32,949 nt of DNA from Candidatus Saccharimonadota bacterium (GCA_028289125.1 JAQGGZ010000003.1:1-32949), one strand, 5' to 3'; shown: positions 23,594 to 31,168, counted from the stretch's first letter. Notes: generated by a model not told the origin, from the letters alone. Translations and numbers: made by a program.

Positions 23594-24007
23594 CTAGGCC
23601 AACTCCTCACCACGCAACGCGTAGCCGGCCGCACCCAACTTTGCCCGGACTTCATCCAGCGACTTCGTACCGAAGTACATGAGGTCGAGGAGGTCGTCCG
23701 CACTACGGGTCGCCAGCGCACCGACAGTATGCGCACCAGCGCGCTTGGCCGCGTTGCGGGCGCGTGAGCTGAGCTTCAGCTCATCGATGTCCGCGTCCGG
23801 TGGCAGGGACGGCGTCCGCACGTGCTTCTGCGGCTCAGCAGACGGAGTCGGTTCGGCCGCGGAGACGAGTAGCTCGGACAGGTGTTCGCGGGACGCAGTG
23901 ACGCCATTCACGAACCCGGTGTGGTAGGCCGCATCGTGGACCTTGTAGTACAGGTCCTCGACGGTTCTCAGAAGCTCCTGCAGCAGAGCCGGCTGTTCCG
24001 TAGTCAT
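23594..24007 (-). CDS. Free-standing RNA polymerase alpha-CTD-like protein
   Basis: 137 residues. A helical N-terminal part (QELLRTVEDLYYKVHDAAYH) and a Pro/Ser linker lead to a C-terminal domain of about 60 residues: IDELKLSSRARNAAKRAGAHTVGALATRSADDLLDLMYFGTKSLDEVRAKLGAAGYALR, split as written into the usual two helix-hairpin-helix halves. This closely follows the RpoA C-terminal domain (ELxLSxRAxNxLKRAGIxTVxxLxxxxxxDLLxxxNFGxKSLxEV), which binds UP elements and activators. Without the alpha N-terminal domain it could compete with, or tether, promoter DNA or regulators. GGGAG precedes the ATG. Confidence 0.85.
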   Translation of the reverse strand: MTTEQPALLQELLRTVEDLYYKVHDAAYHTGFVNGVTASREHLSELLVSAAEPTPSAEPQKHVRTPSLPPDADIDELKLSSRARNAAKRAGAHTVGALATRSADDLLDLMYFGTKSLDEVRAKLGAAGYALRGEELA

Positions 24008-24122
24008 GCATGTTCTCCCTAAATTGTGAGCGCGTACTTATGTTTCCGCACTCGGTGCAACGATTCGGACATATCTCCCGAAAAGTCAAGAATATAGTGT
24101 CAGTTTATACCACTCTTGTCAA
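24008..24122 (-). promoter_or_regulatory. Type III cassette promoter and leader (alpha-CTD-like gene)
   Basis: On the minus strand: TTGACA (24122-24117), 17 bp, CACTAT. The mRNA would begin ACTTTTCGGGAG..CCGAA (hairpin TTCGG/CCGAA), then GTTGCACC, then GAGTGCG-GAAACATAAGTA-CGCGCTC (plus strand 24028-24053). GGGAG and the ATG are within the panhandle arm. Confidence 0.7.
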
Positions 24123-24145
24123 TATTGTTATGCTACGTTTACAGG

Positions 24146-24240
24146 GGTGAATATGACAAGCAGACATGGGGTTAGGAAGAAAGCATCACGGGATACGTGA
24201 ACATCCAGGTTTGAACCCATGCCGGCTTGCCGTATTCACC
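24146..24240 (-). repeat. Long 3' hairpin with panhandle arm (104-aa gene)
   Basis: GGTGAATA/TATTCACC, CAAGC/GCTTG and CATGGGGTT/AACCCATG pair over 95 nt. TGACAAGCAGACATGG (24154-24169) is also an inverted copy (one mismatch) of the leader segment 24651-24666, so the two pairings exclude each other. Confidence 0.7.
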
Positions 24241-24254
24241 TGCGGAAGTGGATG

Positions 24255-24569
24255 TCACGCCGGCGTGAGGAGCGCGTCCACGAGGTCGGGGTAGAGATCA
24301 TCGCTGAACTCGAGCGTTGCGTACGCACTGCCTGAACGGCTCGTGGGGTCGGGGTGGTCCGGGTCGGCGGAAGAGTCCGGGTTGGCTTCGATGAAGCGCT
24401 GCGTCGCCTGGTCCCAGACGGTACTGAGCTCGGGGATTACGGCTTGGGCGGCCGCGAAGGTGGCTCGGTTGCTGGACACGTGTTCGAGCTCCCAACCTCC
24501 CGGCTTCCCCGTGTAGAGATTGAAGTACAAGCCCGAACGGCCTCGGACGACGCTAACGGACAGTTTCAT
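24255..24569 (-). CDS. Small hypothetical protein, 104 aa
   Basis: 104 residues, acidic, starting MKLSVSVVRGRSGLYFNLYT. Strand-like N-terminus, a central helix (FAAAQAVIPELSTVWDQATQRF), and an Asp/Pro/Ser-rich stretch (NPDSSADPDHPDPTSRSGS) before the end. GAGAGGAAA precedes the ATG. The family is not recognised. Single-gene type II cassette. Confidence 0.65.
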   Translation of the reverse strand: MKLSVSVVRGRSGLYFNLYTGKPGGWELEHVSSNRATFAAAQAVIPELSTVWDQATQRFIEANPDSSADPDHPDPTSRSGSAYATLEFSDDLYPDLVDALLTPA

Positions 24570-24732
24570 GATGTTTCCTCTCGGGCGGGAAGGGTTTCCT
24601 CTGAAAAGCTGAGGTATCCAATCACGGCGTGATCAGGTAGCTCAGCTTTTCCATGTCGGCTTGTCAAAGGGCTTCGGAGAAATTAACCTCGACGAAGTGG
24701 TGTAATTTTAACATAATAGGCTGTTCTGTCAA
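24570..24732 (-). promoter_or_regulatory. Type II cassette promoter and leader (104-aa gene)
   Basis: On the minus strand: TTGACA (24732-24727), 16 bp, TAAAAT (24710-24705). The 5' hairpin ACTTCG-tc-GAG/CTC-CGAAG (plus strand 24671-24698) is followed by CCCTTTGACA. The panhandle arm is 24651-24666; the leader hairpin has 10-bp ends AAAAGCTGAG/CTCAGCTTTT (24604-24650) and an apical ATCAC/GTGAT. Confidence 0.75.
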
Positions 24733-24759
24733 TGTAACCAGAGACTCTACTATGAAGCA

Positions 24760-24904
24760 CAGTTCCCCAAAAGCACGAAAGCTTCGTGCGCTTGGGGAAC
24801 TGCCAGGGGGTACGATGAGATGAAAATGATGCGAGAGCAAATTGCACTCAAGCTTCAGATTCACGTCACCGTTCCCCCTGGACTTACGCCCTCTGTTGAC
24901 TCCT
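24760..24904 (-). repeat. 3' structure of the 163-aa gene: panhandle arm, long hairpin, CCCC hairpin
   Basis: CTCTGTTGACTCCT (24891-24904) reaches into the stop and matches the inverted leader copy 25502-25517 with one bulge. The long hairpin CCAGGGGG/CCCCCTGG spans 24803-24881. The CCCC hairpin (24760-24802) is the best-paired copy: CAGTTCCCC/GGGGAACTG with GCACGAA/TTCGTGC. Confidence 0.72.
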
Positions 24905-25394
24905 AGATGAAGTCACCCGGGTACATCTCCGACGCTTCACGAGCGAGCTCGTGGTTGCCACGGAAGTGGGTGAGCGCGCGGGCGTAGACAGTCGTCGTGG
25001 AGACGAGGTCGTCGTCATCTTCTGGCGAGGAGTCGTCCGACTGGGTGTCCGTGCTATCGACAGTCGCCTTGAGGGCGTCGTACTGTTCGGCGTAGGCCCA
25101 GTTCCGGAGGAACGGGTTGCCATGCGCATCGTGCGCCGTACCACCGTCGTCGGCAGCGATGGCTCCGACGAGCTCTTCACCGATCTCCGGCATGCGGTCC
25201 TTGATGACCTGGTCGGGGATGCGGTAGCCGTAGCCGTGGTCTTCTTCGAAGTCGAAGAACACTTGCACAGCACCGCTGATGGTGAAGCCGAACTGCTGGC
25301 CGAGCGTGTCACTGTTGATAGGTGCGATCTGACGGGCGAGTCCGTGGTCGGCCTCGAAGTCGAGGTGGGTGATGACGAAGCGGTTGTTCAGCAT
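24903..25394 (-). CDS. Hypothetical acidic protein, 163 aa
   Basis: 163 residues from MLNNRFVITHLDFEADHGLA. The N-terminal 100 residues look globular (QFGFTISGAVQVFFDFEEDHGYGYRIPDQVI); a disordered acidic stretch (STDTQSDDSSPEDDDD) follows, then a helical end. GAAGGAG is six bases before the ATG; the longer frame to 25457 reads through the leader hairpin and is rejected. The family is not recognised. Single-gene type I cassette. Confidence 0.7.
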   Translation of the reverse strand: MLNNRFVITHLDFEADHGLARQIAPINSDTLGQQFGFTISGAVQVFFDFEEDHGYGYRIPDQVIKDRMPEIGEELVGAIAADDGGTAHDAHGNPFLRNWAYAEQYDALKATVDSTDTQSDDSSPEDDDDLVSTTTVYARALTHFRGNHELAREASEMYPGDFI

Positions 25395-25602
25395 GACGGC
25401 TCCTTCTCGGGGTTTGTCCGGGTGGACGGGGTGGGGTCTCTGGTTGGAAACAGGCACACGAAGTATGTCCTGTACTTATTTCCAACCATAAACCGTCCCA
25501 AAGGAGTCAAACAGAGAGTGTTAAGGTACCTCGGAAATGAGCCTTTTGTTGCCCACCTCGACGAAGTGAGTACATTTTAGCATAAAAGGTTTGGATTGTC
25601 AA
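25395..25602 (-). promoter_or_regulatory. Type I cassette promoter and leader (163-aa gene)
   Basis: On the minus strand: TTGACA (25602-25597), 17 bp, TAAAAT (25579-25574). The 5' hairpin ACTTCG/CGAGGT (plus strand 25526-25567) has a longer loop than the others and is followed by TACCTTAACA. The panhandle arm is 25502-25518; the leader hairpin GGTTGGAAA/TTTCCAACC is 25442-25488. Confidence 0.75.
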
Positions 25603-25667
25603 TATGCTAACAGGGGTAGGGGTGAAAGATCTCGAAGAACCGTATGGAGATTAAGGCTGCCACTGGA

Positions 25668-28600
25668 TTACTGTGCGTTTGCTCTGTAAGCCCAGTTACG
25701 AATGACACCACTACTGGCAGTGTCTTGCGGGCTGAGGGTGTAATGGTTGTCCGGGACCGCGCCCAAGTTCCACAATAACGCGCCATCCATAGTGTTAGCT
25801 ATTGCAGAACTGTGAACATTGGCGAAAAACTGCTGTCTTGCGGACTCGTTGCCTAATGCCAAATCAAACCCGACTTCACCTACATAGAAAGGCTTGTGGT
25901 ACTTGTCGGCTAAGGACCTCCATACGTGCAGCGTATTGCCGACTTTACTGTAATCAGTGTTTCCTTCAGCTTGAGGGCTGAGATACTTAGGGTACATGTG
26001 TCCGCTGCACAATGTGATCACTTCAAGCGTGCATAGCCGTTCAACAGAACTTCCGTGCTGTTCGTTATAGGCCTGACCGGGATAGCTCTCAGTAAACCCT
26101 TCCGTTCCGGGAGAAATTAAATGCTCCTGATCCTTACTCGCAACATACTGCGCGATATCTTCGGTCCACGTCATGAGCATCGTAGAATTCGGCTGGCCTT
26201 CAATTCTTGGTTCGTTTATTAATTCCCAGGCAGCGACCGCACCCTGCTGTTTGATAGTCAGGCCATTGTAGGGGGAACGATGCTCCATGACATAGTTTAT
26301 GTACTTTTTGTAGGCACCGCGTGATACCTGTGAAGTAAAGAAACTATTATTATTTTCTGCTTCAAAGTTAGCGGGACCCCCGTAGTCATTGTATGTATTA
26401 CCGAATACGCAGATTAACTTTATGTTATTTTGCCCAGCTCTATATATCAGATAATCGAGTTTTCCAAGCTCATCACTTGTCAGTGTGCCGTTCTTATCAA
26501 AACACCACAACCGAATGGTGTTGAGTCCTGAGTCTTTCAGAACCTTAATGCGATTATCAATCTCGCTTTTTGGCTGGGTCAGTATGTCGTAGGAGTTTAC
26601 GCCGCTAAAAACGTATGGTTTCCCATTGAGCGTCAGATGCTGGCCAGACTGCCGCACAAAGTCGGGATTTGTTGGCTTTTTCTTGTAGACGTACAGATAA
26701 CCCTCTCTGTACACATTCACGAATTGCTCATTGAGAAGATCTTTACGTTCCAGATTTCGCCAAATCGCGTCGGTATCCGACTGCTGCAAGACGATCCAGT
26801 CCGCATACTTACCGGGGTTATTAAAACTCTCCGTCCAATACGGCTTATTGCCAGAGCCGATGAATGCCTGCATCGGAACCCCCGATTCCACCGGCCCGAT
26901 CGGTCGCCGGTAGTCGTCCATCAGCAACAGACCACCGTCATAATGCGCCCGAATGTAAGCCTCGACTTTCGGAGCGTCAGACCCTTTCGATACCGCCTGG
27001 GAGGACAAACCCCGCGTGCCATCCAAATAAGTAATGACGGTGTCGCTCCTTATAAAAGCAAAGGACTGAACGCCGATTATGGCTATGATCAGGGGGATCG
27101 TTTTCTTGTATCTGGCCCCCAAAAAGGCGGCAAAAATTGCAATAAATAAGAGTATCTGTAATCCATACCGTGTATTTGAGATGGTGAACTTAGCGCCTTC
27201 GGCGGCAAATGTCGGAAGTATCAGGCTAGCTTGGCCGGCATATAACGACAGAACATAGAAAAATACGGGGGTCAAAGTCAGTGGTATCAAAAGTAGATAC
27301 TTATACTGCTTACGGACCATGGCCTTCCTGACAAAAACCCCGACACCCAGCAGGGCTATGAGTATGACCGGCAGCCCGACAACTAAACGAATGTCTTCAA
27401 GGAAATATACGACCGACTTAACGATATTGTGGTACGTCGGCAAGTAACCATTATTCAGAAAGAACAGCTGTTGCTCCTTCGAACCATAGACGCTGTTCGA
27501 GAAATATAAGAAAGAATTAAAAATGGTTTTATTCCACAGCAGCCACAGCACTATCCCCATGAACGCAACGAATGAATAGAGGAATACCGTACCCTCGACT
27601 ACCTTGAAGGGGTGCCTTTTCAAGACTAAGTACACCGCGAGACAGCAGGCTTCTATGCATACCAGTGCCCAGCCGTCATAACGGGACAGCGTCGCAAGGG
27701 CCGTAAACACGGATGCTAGCACGAGGTGTAATAATTTTTGGCCCCTGAGCCACTTCGTGAAGTAATATACCGATGCGGTAAACATGCTCAGCAACAGGAT
27801 TTCTGTCATCGGCGTAGTAGCCAGATACATCGAATTAGGATTCAGCATTACCACCAGTGGTGCTATGTAGCTGGCTACGAAACTTTTAGTCAGTTGATAT
27901 GCAAATCGATAGAGGGTCATACATAAGAACACGAAGGCGACGATGGACACGACACTCCCCCCAATCCCACTACGCCAAAGGGGATCCCAGACCACGAACG
28001 GTGCCATCAGAAGATGAGGCAAGGGAAGCCAGATTCCACCGAGCTGCGCCGCACCCGGAGTCAGGCTGCCGGTTATTCTCTTAGCAATATTCAAATGCGC
28101 TTCAGCATCACCATAAGCCAAGATGACGTTATTGTGGTACGCCCAGATCGTAGCGACGATAGCGGCAAGGAGCGACCCCAGGAGTACCACGCGGGTGTTG
28201 AACTTAATACGCGCTGCCTCGGTCTGGAGTAAGGTCCACCGCAATGTATAGAATTCCTTTACGGCGCGTTTCAGGAGGTCCCGATTGCCCCTTGATGAGG
28301 CACCCCCTATACGAGGTTTGTGCGTCACGGAAACCTGCTTGATAGTCATGCCGGCGACCCGGGCGCGATGGAGAATCTCGGTATTGACCATGGCGCTTTC
28401 AGATATCAGTTCGAGCGCATGCAGCTTGGCGCGCCGCATTAATTTGAAGGCGCAGTCTACGTCCTTAACTTTGATTCCATAGAATATTCTGACGGCGGCA
28501 TTAAATATAGCCGATTTGATTTTTCGATGGAGCGCGGATTTACGATTGTTCCTCTTGCCAATGATGAAATCAAAAGAGTCCGTATACGGGACGAGCTTCG

Positions 28601-28946
28601 TGATCTCTCTTAATTCAAACTGCCCATCCGCGTCCGTAAAAAAGACCCAGTCATACCGGGCCGCGTCGAGTCCTTTGCGGATGGTGCGGCCGTAGCCTAG
28701 ATTCCGTCGATTACTGATCAGCTTTACGTGCGCATTCCTTTTCGCATAATCCTTGACCAGTCTCCCGGTATTGTCGCTGCTCCCATCATTGACGACCAGT
28801 ACTTCATAGGTATCGGTAACGAGCTTCGCTACTGCCAGTGCCTCATCGATGACCCTGATGATATTGTCCGCTTCGTTATACGCAGGCAATACGATTGATA
28901 AGGAGCTCAGCTTGGTGGGGCGTTGATATCTTAACTGTATCGCCAT
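25668..28946 (-). CDS. Three-part fusion: GT2 polyprenol-phosphate glycosyltransferase, GT-C membrane glycosyltransferase, GH5-like hydrolase
   Basis: 1092 residues. Residues 1-240 are a GT2 domain of the DPM1/GtrB type (LSIVLPAYNEADNI, VNDGSSDNTG, FFTDADGQF with the metal-binding DAD). Residues about 250-670 hold roughly ten membrane helices of a GT-C/ArnT-PMT-like domain (GDAEAHLNIAKR acidic motif). Residues about 745-1092 are a GH5-like barrel (FSGVNSYDIL, GLNTIRLWCFD, acid/base Glu in AAWELINEPR, nucleophile Glu in FYVGEVGFD), resembling GH5 beta-mannanases. The GT2 part would charge polyprenyl phosphate, the GT-C part transfer the sugar outside, and the GH5 part trim or transglycosylate. 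The start is chosen one base after the upstream stop (TGA-T-ATG). Confidence 0.85.
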   Translation of the reverse strand: MAIQLRYQRPTKLSSLSIVLPAYNEADNIIRVIDEALAVAKLVTDTYEVLVVNDGSSDNTGRLVKDYAKRNAHVKLISNRRNLGYGRTIRKGLDAARYDWVFFTDADGQFELREITKLVPYTDSFDFIIGKRNNRKSALHRKIKSAIFNAAVRIFYGIKVKDVDCAFKLMRRAKLHALELISESAMVNTEILHRARVAGMTIKQVSVTHKPRIGGASSRGNRDLLKRAVKEFYTLRWTLLQTEAARIKFNTRVVLLGSLLAAIVATIWAYHNNVILAYGDAEAHLNIAKRITGSLTPGAAQLGGIWLPLPHLLMAPFVVWDPLWRSGIGGSVVSIVAFVFLCMTLYRFAYQLTKSFVASYIAPLVVMLNPNSMYLATTPMTEILLLSMFTASVYYFTKWLRGQKLLHLVLASVFTALATLSRYDGWALVCIEACCLAVYLVLKRHPFKVVEGTVFLYSFVAFMGIVLWLLWNKTIFNSFLYFSNSVYGSKEQQLFFLNNGYLPTYHNIVKSVVYFLEDIRLVVGLPVILIALLGVGVFVRKAMVRKQYKYLLLIPLTLTPVFFYVLSLYAGQASLILPTFAAEGAKFTISNTRYGLQILLFIAIFAAFLGARYKKTIPLIIAIIGVQSFAFIRSDTVITYLDGTRGLSSQAVSKGSDAPKVEAYIRAHYDGGLLLMDDYRRPIGPVESGVPMQAFIGSGNKPYWTESFNNPGKYADWIVLQQSDTDAIWRNLERKDLLNEQFVNVYREGYLYVYKKKPTNPDFVRQSGQHLTLNGKPYVFSGVNSYDILTQPKSEIDNRIKVLKDSGLNTIRLWCFDKNGTLTSDELGKLDYLIYRAGQNNIKLICVFGNTYNDYGGPANFEAENNNSFFTSQVSRGAYKKYINYVMEHRSPYNGLTIKQQGAVAAWELINEPRIEGQPNSTMLMTWTEDIAQYVASKDQEHLISPGTEGFTESYPGQAYNEQHGSSVERLCTLEVITLCSGHMYPKYLSPQAEGNTDYSKVGNTLHVWRSLADKYHKPFYVGEVGFDLALGNESARQQFFANVHSSAIANTMDGALLWNLGAVPDNHYTLSPQDTASSGVIRNWAYRANAQ

Positions 28947-28947
28947 A

Positions 28948-30327
28948 TCATTTCGCCTTCGCCAGGTGAAGCCCATGAGTAGTTTTTTCCCAGTAGTGCG
29001 GTTTTACGATGAGCTGGTAGAGCGCGTAAAATCCGGCGATGGACATCATCAGCCAGTACAAGGGGACGATTACGACGAACTTAATGAGATTCCATTGCTC
29101 TCTTTGGGCGGTACCTAACATGAAATAATACAGGTACAGCAGATTGCCAAAGACCAACGTTACGAGAGCAATATAAAATATCGGCGTAGGATATATGCTT
29201 TCGATCGTTGCCCCCACGATGGGTTTCAAAATAAAGTAGGAGAGCGTGAGCAGCCACATCAGTGGGTTAGCGAGTATGGACAGTACCTTACCTCCTACTA
29301 CCAGATAAAACGTGAAGATGTGCATGTCGAGCGGGTGTTTCTGAATCTGACGCGGGTTGCGGGTATGTACCAAGAATGTCTGCATATACCCTTTGATCCA
29401 GCGTGACCGCTGCCGCAGCCAGTTCCCGTACTTGCTGTTAGCCTCTTCCAATGTATAGGAATCTAATACCCCGGTCCTAAAGCCTTGCTTATAGAGGCGT
29501 ATTCCTAGATCGCAGTCTTCAGTAACGTTATATGGATCCCAGCCGTACAGCCCTTTGAGTACGTAGGTCTTAAAGTGGTTTGAGGTGCCACCGAGAGGTA
29601 CGGGGCCCTTGATATTCTGAAGACCAACCAGTGTCAAATTGAACCATAACGAATATTCCGCCGTGAACATCCTGGTGAGCATATTCTGGGTGGAATTATA
29701 AAAATTCAGTTTTGCTTGGATGCAGGCGATATCACCCGGCGCGTTTTCAAAGGAGATGACGGCTTTCTTCAGCTGATTCCGCGCGGGTATATCTTCTGCG
29801 TCGAAAATTACACAGTATTCTGAGTGGGTTAAAGTCAGGCCATAGTTACACGCTTTCGGCTTCGTCTTAGGCAAGCTATGCGGCACGACGACGATTTCAA
29901 AATGTTTGGCTAATCCCATAGCCCGGGCCGCATTGATCGTTTCGAGGTCATCTTCTTCCAGAAGAAGCATTATCCGCAGTTTGTCCTTAGGATAATCAAG
30001 CTTGTTCATGGCCGTCGTGAACTGTTTCAAGACTGATGTTTCTTTATAGAGAGGGCAGAACACGGTATACGTGGGCCAATCCCGTTCGACGGCCATTTGT
30101 TTGGCCGTCACCTTAAATTCAGAACTGTGACTTAAGCTTGAGCTGACCAGGAAAAGATTGAATAGCATGTCAGCGAAGTACAAGAGGCTCACTAAGGCCA
30201 CGAGAACAGTGACAACCTCTGTTGCTCCGACTACCAAACCCATTCCGACAAAGATTACTATCACGACAGGGACGACGAGTGCCTGCCATAATGCGAAGGT
30301 CTTGAATGCTGAATTATGTTTCACCAT
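28948..30327 (-). CDS. Processive GT2 glycosyltransferase, cellulose/hyaluronan synthase-like
   Basis: 459 residues. Two N-terminal membrane helices, a cytoplasmic GT2 domain and at least three C-terminal helices. BcsA-type motifs: VFCPLYKET, FDAEDIP (DxD region), TEDCDLGIRLYKQG (ED, base), RQRSRWIKGYMQT (QxxRW acceptor/product site). No PilZ domain. It should polymerise and extrude a beta-linked glycan. It is the first gene of a two-gene operon with the GT2/GT-C/GH5 fusion, and the hydrolase part may act on its product. CATAAT lies seven bases before the ATG with no Shine-Dalgarno. The operon looks more A+T-rich than its neighbours by eye. Confidence 0.88.
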   Translation of the reverse strand: MVKHNSAFKTFALWQALVVPVVIVIFVGMGLVVGATEVVTVLVALVSLLYFADMLFNLFLVSSSLSHSSEFKVTAKQMAVERDWPTYTVFCPLYKETSVLKQFTTAMNKLDYPKDKLRIMLLLEEDDLETINAARAMGLAKHFEIVVVPHSLPKTKPKACNYGLTLTHSEYCVIFDAEDIPARNQLKKAVISFENAPGDIACIQAKLNFYNSTQNMLTRMFTAEYSLWFNLTLVGLQNIKGPVPLGGTSNHFKTYVLKGLYGWDPYNVTEDCDLGIRLYKQGFRTGVLDSYTLEEANSKYGNWLRQRSRWIKGYMQTFLVHTRNPRQIQKHPLDMHIFTFYLVVGGKVLSILANPLMWLLTLSYFILKPIVGATIESIYPTPIFYIALVTLVFGNLLYLYYFMLGTAQREQWNLIKFVVIVPLYWLMMSIAGFYALYQLIVKPHYWEKTTHGLHLAKAK

Positions 30328-30361
30328 AAGCGCTATTATGCGCTTCTAATGCAAACGGTAC

Positions 30362-30400
30362 GACCGAGAGCTGATCACTGTCACTTTTTGACACTCGGTC
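30362..30400. terminator. Hairpin between SRAP and GT2 genes
   Basis: GACCGAG/CTCGGTC with inner GTCA/TGAC, 75 bp after the SRAP stop. It has no T run on the minus strand, so it may be a terminator or a regulatory structure. The rest of 30341-30475 shows nothing recognisable. Confidence 0.45.
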
Positions 30401-30475
30401 TATAATAATAATCAGCTATGGCGTACTGGCGGCCCGCCGCTTTTGACGTCCAGGCTTGTCAACAAGGTGGCACAC

Positions 30476-31168
30476 TCACTGGGTATTGATCGGGAGGACG
30501 AGCGTATCGTTATCCACCCGGGTCGTATTCACGTCCCTGCTAACCTCATATATATCAAGCATTCCGTCTTCGTACGGGCGCAGCAGGTCAGCGATGGTCT
30601 CAGGCGTTTCGTTCGATGGCTCCAGCCAACGGCTTTCGTCGTCCGGCTTCAAAATCACCGGCATACGGTTGTGTATGCGCTCCATGTCCTGATTCGGGGT
30701 TGTCGTCAGGATAGAGTAGGTGCCCCATTCGAGACCCTCACTGTCTTTCCAGGTGTTATAGATGCCGGCAAAGGCGAATAGTTCCTGATCCTTCGGCTTT
30801 ATAAAGAACGGCTGCTTGCCATCGGGCAGGGCTAGCCACTCATAGAACCCGTTCGATGGCACCAGGCAACGCTGCTGGCGGATGGCCTTTTTCCAGGTCG
30901 GCTTGTCGAAGACATCTTCGCTTCTCGTATTGAACGTCTTATATTTGAATACCGCTTTCGGGTCGTGCGCCCACACCGGCATGAAGCCCCAGCGCATCAG
31001 CTCGAGGTGTGGCTTGTCAGTCCGCTGGACGACCGTCGGCACTATCTGGCTCGGGCCGATGTTATATCGTTTCTTTAAATCATCGCGGAGCGCATCCATC
31101 TCAGCTTCGTCGACGTCAAAGCGATCGGCGAGTTCATCGGTTTCAAACAGGGTATAGCGGCCGCACAT
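30476..31168 (-). CDS. SRAP-domain protein (YedK/HMCES family)
   Basis: 230 residues, the family length. Catalytic Cys2 is in MCGRYT; the active-site Asn is in FNTRSED, Glu in PSNGFYEW and His in HNRMPVIL, so the set is complete. SRAP proteins form a thiazolidine crosslink with abasic sites in single-stranded DNA and protect them during replication. TATACT ends exactly six bases before the ATG, so the mRNA is probably leaderless. It fits functionally with umuC elsewhere in the window as damage tolerance. Confidence 0.95.
   Translation of the reverse strand: MCGRYTLFETDELADRFDVDEAEMDALRDDLKKRYNIGPSQIVPTVVQRTDKPHLELMRWGFMPVWAHDPKAVFKYKTFNTRSEDVFDKPTWKKAIRQQRCLVPSNGFYEWLALPDGKQPFFIKPKDQELFAFAGIYNTWKDSEGLEWGTYSILTTTPNQDMERIHNRMPVILKPDDESRWLEPSNETPETIADLLRPYEDGMLDIYEVSRDVNTTRVDNDTLVLPINTQ

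Noticed and set aside
10013-25602. Transposons or insertion sequences bounded by the inverted repeats
   Set aside because: No transposase, no target-site duplications recognised, and the arms differ between units. Kept only as an alternative reading of the panhandle arms.
10013-25602. CRISPR array or T-box/other textbook riboswitch
   Set aside because: No regularly spaced direct repeats were seen, and no T-box (AGGGTGGNACCGCG) or other riboswitch core that I know matches the leaders.
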